A DNA stretch of 64,000 nucleotides from Mycobacterium sp. MFM001 (GCF_003402475.1 NZ_BFAB01000012.1:1-64000); one strand, 5' to 3'. Shown: positions 17,375 through 25,637, numbered from the stretch's first letter. Notes: a model not told the origin generated them from the sequence alone. Program-made: numbers and translations.

Positions 17375-17827
17375 ATGGCCAATCCGCCGCGTGCACTGAA
17401 CTCCGCCGGCACTGGCGTCTTAATCAAGTGGATGTCGCGCACTAACGCATTGCTGTACAAGGCGACCGGCGGCAAGCTCGGCGGCAAGTTCCTGCAGGGC
17501 GCGCCGGTCGCATTGCTGACGACGATCGGCCGCAAGACGGGCCAGCCGCGGGTAAGTCCGTTGCTGTACCTGCGCGACGGCGACCGTGTGGTGCTGGTCG
17601 CGTCGCACGGCGGCCGCGAGAAGAACCCGATGTGGTACCTGAACCTCAAGGCCAATCCCAAGGTTTCGGTTCAGATCAAGAAAGAGGTGCTCGAGCTCAC
17701 CGCGCGCGACGCCACCGAGGAAGAGCGCGCCAAGTACTGGCCGTCGCTGGTCGAGATGTACTCCTCCTTCGAGGACTACCAGTCCTGGACCGATCGGACC
17801 ATCCCGATCGTGGTCTGCGAGCCCTGA
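17375..17827 (+). CDS. ddn: F420-dependent nitroreductase/quinone reductase Ddn
   Basis: A 150-residue split-barrel protein of the Ddn family, which uses F420H2 to reduce quinones and, in M. tuberculosis, activates bicyclic nitroimidazoles. LLTTIGRKTGQPRVSPLLYL and NPMWYLNLKANPKVSVQI (shown in part) are the F420-binding signatures; YWPSLVEMYSSFEDYQSWTDR is the C-terminal active-site region. It starts 9 nt after the NTF2-like gene. A second copy follows at once. Confidence 0.9.
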   Translation: MANPPRALNSAGTGVLIKWMSRTNALLYKATGGKLGGKFLQGAPVALLTTIGRKTGQPRVSPLLYLRDGDRVVLVASHGGREKNPMWYLNLKANPKVSVQIKKEVLELTARDATEEERAKYWPSLVEMYSSFEDYQSWTDRTIPIVVCEP

Positions 17828-18279
17828 TTACGCAGCGGCACTGGATCCGCAACTCGCGTGTCCTCGCGTGGTTGCTGAAATACTTTGCCCGCGCCCACAT
17901 CTGGGTCTATCGCCGCACTAACGGTCGGCTGGGCGCCAGACTCTTGTGGTTCCCGGCGGCGCTGTTGACCACCATGGGCCGCAAGTCCGGTGAGCCGCGG
18001 ACCACTCCGACGCTGTACCTGCGCGACGGCGACCGGGTGATCCTTCCCGCTTCCTTCGGTGGCCGCGCCGAAAATCCGACCTGGTACCTCAACCTCAAGG
18101 ACAATCCTGACGTCGAGGTCCAGATTCGTTCCGAGCAGCTGCGTTTGGTGGCCCGTGATGCCACCGACGAAGAGCGGCAGCGCTACTGGCCGTCGCTGAT
18201 CAAGATGTATCCGCCGTACCGCGGGTACCGGCAGGCCACCGACCGGGTGATCCCGTTGGTGGTATGCGAACCGCGTTAG
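17824..18279 (+). CDS. Second Ddn-family F420-dependent reductase
   Basis: About 150 residues, homologous over its whole length to the preceding Ddn: LLTTMGRKSGEPRTTP, NPTWYLNLKDNPDV, RYWPSLIKMYPPYRGYRQATDR. No ATG, GTG or TTG stands where the homologous N-terminus should begin. The coordinates given assume a CTG at 17824 that overlaps the TGA of ddn; the next canonical choice is TTG 17872, which would cut the N-terminal helix. The 3' end overlaps the convergent SDR by 4 nt. Product is well supported, start is not. Confidence 0.75.
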   Translation: MITQRHWIRNSRVLAWLLKYFARAHIWVYRRTNGRLGARLLWFPAALLTTMGRKSGEPRTTPTLYLRDGDRVILPASFGGRAENPTWYLNLKDNPDVEVQIRSEQLRLVARDATDEERQRYWPSLIKMYPPYRGYRQATDRVIPLVVCEPR

Positions 18280-19181
18280 GCCCCGTACACCGGGACCGGC
18301 GGCCGCGCCTTGGCCAAAAGGTCGGCGACGACGGGTCCGAGCTCGGCGGGATCCCACTTGGCGCCCTTGTCGACCTGCGGGCCGTGCGCCCACCCCTCGG
18401 CGACGCGGATGATGCCGCCCTCGACCTCGAAGACCTTGCCCGTCACGTCTTTCGACTCGCCGCTACCAAGCCAAACCACCAGCGGTGAAATGTTTTCCGG
18501 TGCCATCGCGTCGAAGCCCTCGTCGGGCTTGGCCATCATTTCCGCGAAAACGGTCTCGGTCATGCGGGTCCGGGCGGACGGCGCGATCGCGTTGACGGTG
18601 ACGCCGTAGCGGCCCATCTCGGCGGCGGCCACTAGCGTCAAAGCGGCGATACCGGCCTTGGCGGCGCTGTAGTTGCCCTGCCCGACGCTGCCCTGCAGGC
18701 CCGCGCCGGAACTGGTGTTGATCATCCGCGCGTCAACGGTTTTGCCGGCCTTCGACAGGCCGCGCCAGTACGACGCCGCGTGCCGCATCGTGGCGAAGTG
18801 ACCCTTGAGGTGCACGGCGACGACGGCGTCGAACTCCTCTTCGCTGGTGTTGGCGATCATCCTGTCCCGCACGATGCCGGCGTTGTTCACCAGGACGTCT
18901 AGACCACCGAACGTGTCGACCGCGGTCTGGATCAGCTCGGCCGCCTGGTTCCAATCCGCGACGTTAGATCCGTTGGCGACGGCTTCGCCACCGGCAGAGG
19001 TGATCTCGTCGACGACGCTCTGTGCCGCGCTGCCGCCGCTCGCCGGCGATCCGTCCAGGCCGACCCCGATGTCGTTGACGACGACTCGCGCACCTTCGGC
19101 CGCGAAGGCCAGCGCGTGCGCGCGGCCGATACCGCCGCCTGCTCCGGTGACGATGACCGCTCGGCCGTCGAGCAAACCCAT
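18276..19181 (-). CDS. Short-chain dehydrogenase (Rv3548c-like)
   Basis: A 301-residue SDR with VTGAGGGIGRAHA at residues 10-22, NNAG, and the catalytic GNYSAAKAG. The C-terminal tail after residue 260 (EGGIIRVAEGWAHGPQ) is like peroxisomal multifunctional-type SDRs. ATG 19181 restores the normal MGLLDGRAVIVTG start. It follows the next SDR by 14 nt and shares the KstR2 box at 19985-19998, so it probably acts on a ring C/D intermediate. Confidence 0.88.
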   Translation of the reverse strand: MGLLDGRAVIVTGAGGGIGRAHALAFAAEGARVVVNDIGVGLDGSPASGGSAAQSVVDEITSAGGEAVANGSNVADWNQAAELIQTAVDTFGGLDVLVNNAGIVRDRMIANTSEEEFDAVVAVHLKGHFATMRHAASYWRGLSKAGKTVDARMINTSSGAGLQGSVGQGNYSAAKAGIAALTLVAAAEMGRYGVTVNAIAPSARTRMTETVFAEMMAKPDEGFDAMAPENISPLVVWLGSGESKDVTGKVFEVEGGIIRVAEGWAHGPQVDKGAKWDPAELGPVVADLLAKARPPVPVYGA

Positions 19182-19195
19182 ATCCGTTGTCTCCT

Positions 19196-19969
19196 CTACT
19201 TGATCGCGCTCGTCGTGGCGAGGTAGTGCGGCGGTTCGCCGCCCCCGTGGACCTCCAACGTGGCACCGCTGATATAGGACGCCGCGTCGGATGCCAAAAA
19301 CCCTGCGGCCCAGCCGATATCCTCCGGCTTTGCCAGCCGGCCGAGCGGCACATTCTTCGAAATAGCGGCAATCGACTCGGCGTCGCCGTAGAACAGATCG
19401 GCCTGTTCGGTTTCGACCATGCCGACCACCAGGGCGTTCACCCTGACCTTCGGCGCCCATTCCACCGCCAGGGTCTGGGTGAGGCTTTCCATGCCCGCCT
19501 TGGCCGCTCCGTATGCCGCGGTGCCCGGTGTAGGCCGTCGGCCGCTGACGCTGGTGATGTTGACGATCGAGCCGCCGTGCTCCTGAGCTTGCATCTTGTC
19601 GTTGGCGTGCTGTGAAACAAACAGCGCGCCAAGGAGGTTCAGCTCGATGATCTTGCGGTTGAACTTCGCGCTGGAATCGGCGGTCAGCACGTACGGCGAA
19701 CCGCCGGCATTGTTCACGACGACGTCGAGGCGGCCGTGCCGGTCGAGGACCGCGTCGATCATCGCTTTGACGGCGTCGTCGTCGCGGATATCGCAAGAGT
19801 GGAACTCGTACGGCAGGCCCTCGACCGGGCGGCGCGCACAGGTCACCACCGTCGCGCCCTGGCCGGCGAAAACCGAGCTGATCCCGGCGCCCACCCCCCG
19901 AACGCCGCCGGTCACCAGCACCACCCGGCCGGACAATCCCAGATTGAGCCCTGCTGCGCCGTCGGTCAC
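19196..19969 (-). CDS. Short-chain dehydrogenase (Rv3549c-like)
   Basis: A 257-residue SDR with LVTGGVRGVGAGI at the N-terminus, NNAGGSPYVL, and catalytic AAYGAAKAG. The GTG at 19969 gives the family length and lies 15 nt from the KstR2 box; the longer frame would run antisense into echA20. First gene of the two-SDR operon divergent from echA20. Likely an oxidoreductase of the HIP (ring C/D) pathway. Confidence 0.87.
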   Translation of the reverse strand: MTDGAAGLNLGLSGRVVLVTGGVRGVGAGISSVFAGQGATVVTCARRPVEGLPYEFHSCDIRDDDAVKAMIDAVLDRHGRLDVVVNNAGGSPYVLTADSSAKFNRKIIELNLLGALFVSQHANDKMQAQEHGGSIVNITSVSGRRPTPGTAAYGAAKAGMESLTQTLAVEWAPKVRVNALVVGMVETEQADLFYGDAESIAAISKNVPLGRLAKPEDIGWAAGFLASDAASYISGATLEVHGGGEPPHYLATTSAIK

Positions 19970-19984
19970 TGTGCTAGCGTACCA

Positions 19985-19998
19985 AGCAAGTGCTTGCT
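19985..19998. promoter_or_regulatory. KstR2 operator between the SDR operon and echA20
   Basis: AGCAAGTGCTTGCT fits the KstR2 consensus ANCAAGNNCTTGNT and is a near-perfect palindrome. It serves two divergent operons: Rv3549c-Rv3548c-like and echA20-ipdA-ipdB-ipdC. Confidence 0.9.
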
Positions 19999-20024
19999 CA
20001 GGTACTCGACCCCCAGGAAGTGCA

Positions 20025-20768
20025 ATGCCGATCACGTCCACCGTCAAAGAACCGGGCATCGTCGCCGTCACGGTCGACTTTCCCCCGGTCAACGCCATCC
20101 CGTCGCAAGGTTGGTTCGAACTGGCCGACGCGCTGACCGCCGCCGGCGACAACCCGGACACTCACGCGGTGATCCTGCGGGCCGAGGGCCGCGGCTTCAA
20201 CGCCGGCGTCGACATCAAGGAGATGCAACGCACCGAAGGGTTCACTGCGCTGATCGACGCGAACCGCGGCTGTTTCGCCGCGTTCCGAGCGGTCTACGAG
20301 TGCGCGGTGCCGGTGATCGCCGCGGTCAACGGATTCTGTGTCGGCGGCGGCATCGGGCTGGTGGGCAACGCCGATGTCATCGTGGCCTCCGACGACGCCA
20401 CTTTCGGGTTGCCCGAGGTGGAACGCGGCGCGCTGGGCGCGGCCACTCATCTGTCCCGACTGGTACCTCAGCACATGATGCGACGGCTGTTCTTCACGGC
20501 GGCCACCGTCGACGCCGCCACCCTGCATCACTTCGGCTCGGTCCACGAGGTGGTGCCTCGAGAACAGTTGGACGAGGCAGCATTACGGGTGGCCCGCGAC
20601 ATCGCCGCCAAGGACACCCGGGTGATCCGGGCCGCCAAGGAGGCGCTGAACTTTATCGACGTGCAGCGGGTCAACACCAGTTACCGCATGGAGCAAGGCT
20701 TTACGTTCGAACTCAATCTCGCCGGGGTTTCCGACGAGCACCGCGACGCATTTGTGAAGAAGTCATGA
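20025..20768 (+). CDS. echA20: Enoyl-CoA hydratase-family ring hydrolase EchA20
   Basis: A 247-residue crotonase-family enzyme that, in M. tuberculosis, opens ring D of the HIP-derived CoA thioester. The oxyanion-hole segments GRGFNAGVDIKEM (about residues 59-71) and NGFCVGGGIGLVGNAD are clear. ATG 20025 has AGGAAG six bases upstream. Its stop overlaps the ipdA start (ATGA). Confidence 0.93.
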   Translation: MPITSTVKEPGIVAVTVDFPPVNAIPSQGWFELADALTAAGDNPDTHAVILRAEGRGFNAGVDIKEMQRTEGFTALIDANRGCFAAFRAVYECAVPVIAAVNGFCVGGGIGLVGNADVIVASDDATFGLPEVERGALGAATHLSRLVPQHMMRRLFFTAATVDAATLHHFGSVHEVVPREQLDEAALRVARDIAAKDTRVIRAAKEALNFIDVQRVNTSYRMEQGFTFELNLAGVSDEHRDAFVKKS

Positions 20769-21643
20769 CTGATAAACGGACAACTCTTGACGAGGCCGTC
20801 GCCGAACTGCGCAGCGGCATGACCATCGGAATCGGCGGCTGGGGGTCACGGCGTAAGCCGATGGCGTTCGTGCGCGCGATTCTGCGCACGGACGTCACGG
20901 ATTTGACGGTCGTGACCTACGGCGGACCGGATCTCGGACTGCTGTGCTCGGCGGGCAAAGTGCGCCGGGTCTACTACGGCTTCGTCTCGCTGGACTCGCC
21001 GCCGTTCTACGACCCGTGGTTCGCTAAAGCGCGTACGGGCGGCTCGATCGAAGCCCGAGAGATGGACGAGGGCATGCTGCGCTGCGGGCTGCAGGCGGCA
21101 GCGCAGCGGCTGCCGTTCCTGCCGATCCGCGCCGGCCTGGGCAGTTCGGTGCCGGACTTCTTCGACGGCGAATTGCAAACCGTCACTTCGCCATACCCGT
21201 CGCCGGACGGCGGTCACGAGACACTGATCGCGATGCCAGCGCTTCAGCTGGATGCGGCGTTCGTGCACATGAATCTCGGCGATGCCCGCGGCAATGCGGC
21301 CTACACCGGTATCGATCCCTACTTCGACGACCTGTATCTGATGGCCGCCGAGAAGCGCTACCTGTCGGTCGAGCGTCTGGTGCCGACCGAGGAGCTGGTC
21401 AAGGCGGTGCCGCCGCAGGCGCTGTTGGTCAACCGGATGATGGTCGACGCGGTGGTGGAAGCGCCCGGCGGGGCCCACTTCACCACGGCGGCACCCGATT
21501 ACGGGCGCGACGAGAAGTTCCAGCGGCACTACGTCGAGGCCGCAGGTTCCGAAGAGGGTTGGCGCGACTTCGTCGCGACCTATCTGTCCGGCAGCGAGGC
21601 CGACTATCAGGCGGCGGTCCGCAAGTTTGGAGCACAGTCATGA
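20765..21643 (+). CDS. ipdA: COCHEA-CoA hydrolase subunit IpdA
   Basis: A 292-residue alpha subunit of a CoA-transferase-fold enzyme. The N-terminal GMTIGIGGWGSRRKPMAFVRA matches type I CoA-transferase alpha subunits, but the IpdAB enzyme hydrolytically opens ring C rather than transferring CoA. It overlaps echA20 and ipdB by 4 nt on each side, as fits an obligate heterodimer. Confidence 0.94.
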   Translation: MTDKRTTLDEAVAELRSGMTIGIGGWGSRRKPMAFVRAILRTDVTDLTVVTYGGPDLGLLCSAGKVRRVYYGFVSLDSPPFYDPWFAKARTGGSIEAREMDEGMLRCGLQAAAQRLPFLPIRAGLGSSVPDFFDGELQTVTSPYPSPDGGHETLIAMPALQLDAAFVHMNLGDARGNAAYTGIDPYFDDLYLMAAEKRYLSVERLVPTEELVKAVPPQALLVNRMMVDAVVEAPGGAHFTTAAPDYGRDEKFQRHYVEAAGSEEGWRDFVATYLSGSEADYQAAVRKFGAQS

Positions 21644-22383
21644 TCACCCGAGCCGAAATCTGCGTGACCGCATGCGCCGAGCTGTTCCGCGACGCCGGCG
21701 AGATCATGATCAGCCCGATGACCACCGTGGCCCTGGTCGGCGCCCGGCTAGCCCGCTTGACGTTCTCCCCTGACATTCTGCTGACCGACGGCGAAGCCCA
21801 ACTGCTGGCGGGCACCCCGGCGCTCGGCGCCGCGGGCGCGGTCGAGGGCTGGATGCCATTCGGCCGAGTGTTCGAGACACTGGCGTGGGGTCGGCGGCAT
21901 GTGGTGATGGGCGCCAATCAGGTTGACCGCTATGGCAATCAGAACCTGTCGGCGTTCGGGCCGCTGCAGCACCCGACGCGGCAGATGTTCGGGGTTCGCG
22001 GCGCTCCCGGTAACACGATCAACCACGCCACCAGCTACTGGGTCGGCAACCACTCCAAGCGGGTGTTCTGCGACTCGGTCGATGTGGTTTCCGGAATCGG
22101 CTACGACAAGGTCGATCCCGGCAATCCGGCGTTCCGGTTCGTCAACGTGCACCGGGTGGTATCCAATCTCGGCGTGTTCGATTTCGGCGGTCCCGACCAC
22201 ACGATGCGGGCGGTGAGCCTGCACACCGGCGTCTCCCCCGACGACGTGCGGGAAGCCACGTCGTTCGAGGTACACGGGCTGGACCAGGCTGGAGAGACCA
22301 GGCCGCCGACCGAAGACGAGTTGCGGCTGATCCGCGAGGTCATCGACCCGAAATCGTTGCGGGACAAAGAGGTACGTTCATGA
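21640..22383 (+). CDS. ipdB: COCHEA-CoA hydrolase subunit IpdB
   Basis: A 247-residue beta subunit paired with IpdA. The sequence from MITRAEICVTACAELFRDAG through DGEAQLLAG matches the beta half of the CoA-transferase fold. The start overlaps the ipdA stop (ATGA). The stop at 22381-22383 overlaps the start of a tiny ORF inside a MIRU, so coupling to ipdC goes through that element. Confidence 0.94.
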   Translation: MITRAEICVTACAELFRDAGEIMISPMTTVALVGARLARLTFSPDILLTDGEAQLLAGTPALGAAGAVEGWMPFGRVFETLAWGRRHVVMGANQVDRYGNQNLSAFGPLQHPTRQMFGVRGAPGNTINHATSYWVGNHSKRVFCDSVDVVSGIGYDKVDPGNPAFRFVNVHRVVSNLGVFDFGGPDHTMRAVSLHTGVSPDDVREATSFEVHGLDQAGETRPPTEDELRLIREVIDPKSLRDKEVRS

Positions 22384-22436
22384 TTATTCCGCCTCCTCCT
22401 CATCGCTTCGCTCTGCATCGTCGGCGGTGGCTATGA
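22380..22436 (+). repeat. 53-bp MIRU with an 18-codon linking ORF between ipdB and ipdC
   Basis: The segment reads CTCCTCCTCATCGCTTCGCT-CTGCATCGTCGGCGG (hyphen added), the hallmark of mycobacterial interspersed repetitive units. An ORF of 18 residues (MIIPPPPHRFALHRRRWL) starts at ATG 22380, overlapping the ipdB TGA, and ends at TGA 22434-22436, overlapping the ipdC ATG. The two ATGA junctions are 53 bp apart; removing 53 bp would restore a simple ATGA overlap of ipdB and ipdC. Short MIRUs of this size with such overlapping codons were described from senX3-regX3. Translation of the peptide is inferred. Confidence 0.85.
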
Positions 22437-23491
22437 GACTGCGCACGCCGCTGACCGAGCTGGTCGGCGTCGAGCACCCGGTCGTACAGACCGGAATGGG
22501 CTGGGTGGCCGGCGCCCGGCTGGTCTCGGCGACCGCCAACGCCGGCGGGTTGGGCATCCTGGCGTCGGCGACCATGACCATCGACGAGTTGGCCACCGCG
22601 ATCAGCAAGGTCAAGGACGCCACCGACAAGCCCTTCGGTGTCAACATCCGCGCCGATGCGGCCGATGCCGGCGACCGGGTGGACCTCATGATCCGCGAAG
22701 GCGTGAAGGTGGCGTCGTTCGCGTTGGCGCCCAAGCAGGAGCTGATCACCCGGCTCAAAGAGGCCGGCTCCGTGGTGATTCCGTCGGTCGGTGCGGCCAA
22801 ACACGCTCGCAAGGTGGCCTCGTGGGGTGCTGATGCGGTGATCGTGCAGGGCGGCGAGGGCGGCGGCCACACCGGGCCCGTCGCGACGACGCTGCTGTTG
22901 CCGTCGGTGCTCGATGCCGTGGACATCCCGGTTGTGGCGGCCGGTGGGTTCTTCGACGGGCGCGGGCTGGCGGCCGCTTTGTCGTACGGTGCGGCCGGGG
23001 TGGCGATGGGCACCCGGTTCCTGCTCACCTCGGATTCGACTGTGCCCGATGCGGTCAAGCGGCGCTACCTGGAGTCCGGACTCGACGGCACGGTGGTCAC
23101 CACCCGCGTCGACGGCATGCCGCACCGCGTGCTGCGCACCGGACTGGTCGAGAAGCTCGAGAGCGGCTCGCGCGCACGCGGTTTCACCGCCGCCGTGCGT
23201 AACGCCGCCAAGTTCAAGAAGATGTCGCAGATGACCTGGCCCTCAATGATCCGCGACGGCCTGGCCATGCGGCACGGCAAGGAGTTGACCTGGTCGCAGG
23301 TGGTGATGGCGGCCAACACCCCGATGTTGTTGAAGGCGGGCCTGGTCGAGGGCAACACCGACGCCGGTGTGCTGGCTTCCGGTCAGGTGGCCGGCATCCT
23401 CGAGGACCTGCCGTCGTGCGCGGAGCTGATCGCCACGATCGTCGCCGACGCCATCAAGCACCTGCAGGCGGCTTCGGGACACATCACCTAG
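22433..23491 (+). CDS. ipdC: IpdC, flavin-dependent oxidoreductase of the nitronate monooxygenase family
   Basis: A 352-residue TIM-barrel FMN protein. GMGWVAGARL near the N-terminus, VIVQGGEGGGHTG and VVAAGGFFDGRGL are the FMN-phosphate and active-site loops of NMO-like proteins. In the sterol pathway IpdC acts on a ring C/D hydroxylated CoA intermediate. ATG 22433 is coupled to the MIRU ORF; a GTG six bases earlier is possible. It is the last gene of the KstR2 operon here, where M. tuberculosis continues with fdxB. Confidence 0.9.
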   Translation: MRLRTPLTELVGVEHPVVQTGMGWVAGARLVSATANAGGLGILASATMTIDELATAISKVKDATDKPFGVNIRADAADAGDRVDLMIREGVKVASFALAPKQELITRLKEAGSVVIPSVGAAKHARKVASWGADAVIVQGGEGGGHTGPVATTLLLPSVLDAVDIPVVAAGGFFDGRGLAAALSYGAAGVAMGTRFLLTSDSTVPDAVKRRYLESGLDGTVVTTRVDGMPHRVLRTGLVEKLESGSRARGFTAAVRNAAKFKKMSQMTWPSMIRDGLAMRHGKELTWSQVVMAANTPMLLKAGLVEGNTDAGVLASGQVAGILEDLPSCAELIATIVADAIKHLQAASGHIT

Positions 23492-23494
23492 CGC

Positions 23495-23548
23495 GAGTGT
23501 GAATCTCACGACGCGACACGCTGATTCACGGTCGTGGAATTCACGCTC
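23495..23548. repeat. GAGTGTG hairpin repeat, copy 1
   Basis: GAGTGTGAATCTCACGAC (23495-23512) and GTCGTGGAATTCACGCTC (23531-23548) are inverted arms with three mismatches over 18 bp. The intervening part has the core ACGCGACACGC shared with copies at 24480 and 27330. The DUF559 paralog 2 stop codon and its last dozen residues lie in the repeat. Confidence 0.85.
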
Positions 23549-24423
23549 GTGGGCTGGCCATCCCACCCGGCTGCGTACATCGCTGTTTTTACCCGACCGA
23601 CGAGTGTGGCCTCACGGAAGCGGAGCAGGTCGGCGCTGACCCGGATAATCACCCAGCCCAGGGCAACCAGCGCCCAATGGCGGTCGATGTCGCGCTGTCG
23701 CTGCTCCGGATCGGTCCAGTGCTGCGGGCCGTCGTACTCGATTCCGACCCGAAGGTCTCGGTAGCCCATATCGACTCGCGCCACGAACTCGCCGTACTCG
23801 TCGTCAACCGTGATCTGGGTCTTCGGCCGGGGCAGACCGGCGTCGATCAGCACCAGCCGGGTGCGGGTCTCCTGCGGGGATTCCGCGCCGCCGTCGACGA
23901 GCGACAGTACCCGACGGAGCCGGTTCAAGCCCCGCATCCCGGGGTGTACGGCGATAACGGCCTCAACCTCGTCGATACCGACCCCGGTGGCATTGGCCAG
24001 CGCGTCAATGCGCTGCAGGGCCAGTAACCGCGACCCGGTTCGCCGCCCGATGTCGAAGGCGGTGCGCGCCGGGCCGGTGACCGCAATCCCGTCGACGGTC
24101 ACCACCTCGCCCGGCTGCAGGGTGTCGGTGTGAACGACGAGCCTCCGCGGCGGTTTGCGGTTGTCGTGCACCAGCTCGGCGTCGAGGTCCCGGCTCACCC
24201 ACTTGGCGCCCAGCATTGCGGCAGCAGAGTTACCGGCGACTACACCGCGACGCCGCGACCACAACCACGCCGCTTCCGCCCGCTGGCGTGCCGTCAACTC
24301 GACGCCCCACGGCGCATAAACGCCCGGGTAGACCGGTTCGTACAGCGTCCGCATCGCCCGCTCGGGAATTGTCTTCGCGGCTAGCATCTCGGCCCCCAGG
24401 AATGGCCAGGCCAACTCCCCCAT
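23506..24423 (-). CDS. DUF559 endonuclease-like protein (paralog 2)
   Basis: A 305-residue paralog of the 8882-9727 product with the same order: RRRGVVAGNSAAAMLGAKW, VTGPARTAFDIG, then VGIEYDGPQHW and LVALGWVIIRVSADLL, the Vsr-like nuclease core. The N-terminus is 15-20 residues longer. ATG 24423. The C-terminal tail TSVNSTTVNQRVAS is encoded by the flanking repeat, so the repeat either formed or extended the 3' end. Function unknown; it may be an endonuclease or a degraded mobile-element gene. Confidence 0.75.
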   Translation of the reverse strand: MGELAWPFLGAEMLAAKTIPERAMRTLYEPVYPGVYAPWGVELTARQRAEAAWLWSRRRGVVAGNSAAAMLGAKWVSRDLDAELVHDNRKPPRRLVVHTDTLQPGEVVTVDGIAVTGPARTAFDIGRRTGSRLLALQRIDALANATGVGIDEVEAVIAVHPGMRGLNRLRRVLSLVDGGAESPQETRTRLVLIDAGLPRPKTQITVDDEYGEFVARVDMGYRDLRVGIEYDGPQHWTDPEQRQRDIDRHWALVALGWVIIRVSADLLRFREATLVGRVKTAMYAAGWDGQPTSVNSTTVNQRVAS

Positions 24424-24479
24424 GGCGGAAGCTTGCCAGCGCCCGCCGAATACCGCCTACCCGCGTCCACAGCCCCGCC

Positions 24480-24527
24480 GAGTGTGAATCTGACGACGCG
24501 ACACGCCGTGAGGGCGTCGTCAGATTC
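24480..24527. repeat. GAGTGTG hairpin repeat, copy 2
   Basis: Starts with GAGTGTG; GAATCTGACGACGC (24486-24499) and GCGTCGTCAGATTC (24514-24527) are perfect 14-bp arms. The core GCGACACGC matches copy 1. It stands between the 5' end of DUF559 paralog 2 and the 3' end of the glyoxalase gene, so copies 1 and 2 bracket the DUF559 gene. Confidence 0.88.
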
Positions 24528-24543
24528 CCAGCCGACGCACCGA

Positions 24544-24921
24544 TCAGGTCTCCACGACCAGCAGCGTGTGGCCGGTCGGGTCGCGGAACCAAAACATCGG
24601 CGGCACCGGTTCGCCCATGCGCGCTACCTGGGCATCGACGTCGACGCCGAGTTCTCGCATCGCCGCGTGGGTGGCGTCAATGTCGCTGGTGGTCAAGGTG
24701 ATTCCGGTGTTCATCGGCTGCACCTCTCCGCCATCGGGCGGGGGCGGGGCAAGCGCGATGCCGGTGGTGCCCTCGGGTGGGTAGACCTCGATCCACCGGT
24801 GGCCGCCACCGAACGGCTGGTCGGTTCGCTTCTCGAACCCCAGCGACTCGTAGAACTCGACCGCTTTGTCCTGCTCGGGTGTCGGCACGCACACCAAGCT
24901 GATCGTGGTCAGACCAGTCAT
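24544..24921 (-). CDS. Glyoxalase/VOC superfamily protein
   Basis: A 125-residue single VOC domain: TISLVCVPTPEQDKAVEFYESLGF (start of the fold, shown in part), a central GITLTTSDIDATHA strand-helix, and the C-terminal FRDPTGHTLLVVE with a metal-ligand Glu. Likely a small-molecule detoxification or binding protein; substrate unknown. ATG 24921 overlaps the TGA of the DUF899 gene, so the two are cotranscribed under the TetR-type promoter. Confidence 0.82.
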   Translation of the reverse strand: MTGLTTISLVCVPTPEQDKAVEFYESLGFEKRTDQPFGGGHRWIEVYPPEGTTGIALAPPPPDGGEVQPMNTGITLTTSDIDATHAAMRELGVDVDAQVARMGEPVPPMFWFRDPTGHTLLVVET

Positions 24922-25604
24922 TTTTCTCCTCCGTATGCTTCGGCGATTTCTTGCGAACTGGCCCACCGGCTGTATGTCGGCGACTGCGGCCAGCCGTCGG
25001 GTGAGTCCTGCCAGTCTTCCTGACGGCCGTAGGGCAGGATGTCGATCAAGGCAAACGAGTGGCTCAGCTGTTCGGTGCCACGCCCGTCGGTGTGCCAGGT
25101 CCGGTAGACCCGATTCCCGTCGCGCAGAAAGACATTCACTGCGAACCCGCCGCCAGGTGGCGCACCGACGTCGGCGCCGAAGGGGCTGTTCGCGGTTGAG
25201 TACCACGTCATCCGGTTGCCCACCCGCCGCTTGTAGGCGAGCGCTTCGTCGATCGGTCCTTGCGTGACGATGACAAACCGGGCGTCGTAGTTGTCCAGGA
25301 AGCCCAGGCGGGTGAACTGTGAAGTGAAGCCGGTGCAACCCGGGCATTGCCACGTTTCGCCGGGGAACCACATGTGGTGGTACACGATCAACTGCCTCTT
25401 GCCGTCGAACACATCGACCAGCCGCACCGGACCGCGCTCACTTTCCAGTACGTAGTCGGGCATTTCGACCATCGGCAGCCGGCGGCGTTGCGCGGCGATG
25501 GCATCGAGCTCGCGGGTGGCCGCCTTCTCGCGGACACGCAACGCGTCCAACTGCTGGTGCCAGGTCTCGGCGTCCACGACCGGCGGTAATCCTGGTGCAG
25601 TCAC
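24918..25604 (-). CDS. DUF899 thioredoxin-like protein
   Basis: A 228-residue DUF899-family protein, a thioredoxin-fold family of unknown reaction. The motif YHHMWFPGETWQCPGC with a CPGC pair is at about residues 75-90, followed by an AhpC-like core. GTG 25604 is preferred because GGAGG lies seven bases upstream; the longer frame crosses the regulatory palindrome. It is divergent from tetR at 25687 and coupled to the glyoxalase. The pair looks like a redox or electrophile-stress module. Confidence 0.78.
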   Translation of the reverse strand: MTAPGLPPVVDAETWHQQLDALRVREKAATRELDAIAAQRRRLPMVEMPDYVLESERGPVRLVDVFDGKRQLIVYHHMWFPGETWQCPGCTGFTSQFTRLGFLDNYDARFVIVTQGPIDEALAYKRRVGNRMTWYSTANSPFGADVGAPPGGGFAVNVFLRDGNRVYRTWHTDGRGTEQLSHSFALIDILPYGRQEDWQDSPDGWPQSPTYSRWASSQEIAEAYGGEK

Positions 25605-25637
25605 CAGCCATCCTCCATTTGCTATGTTCACGCCGTC

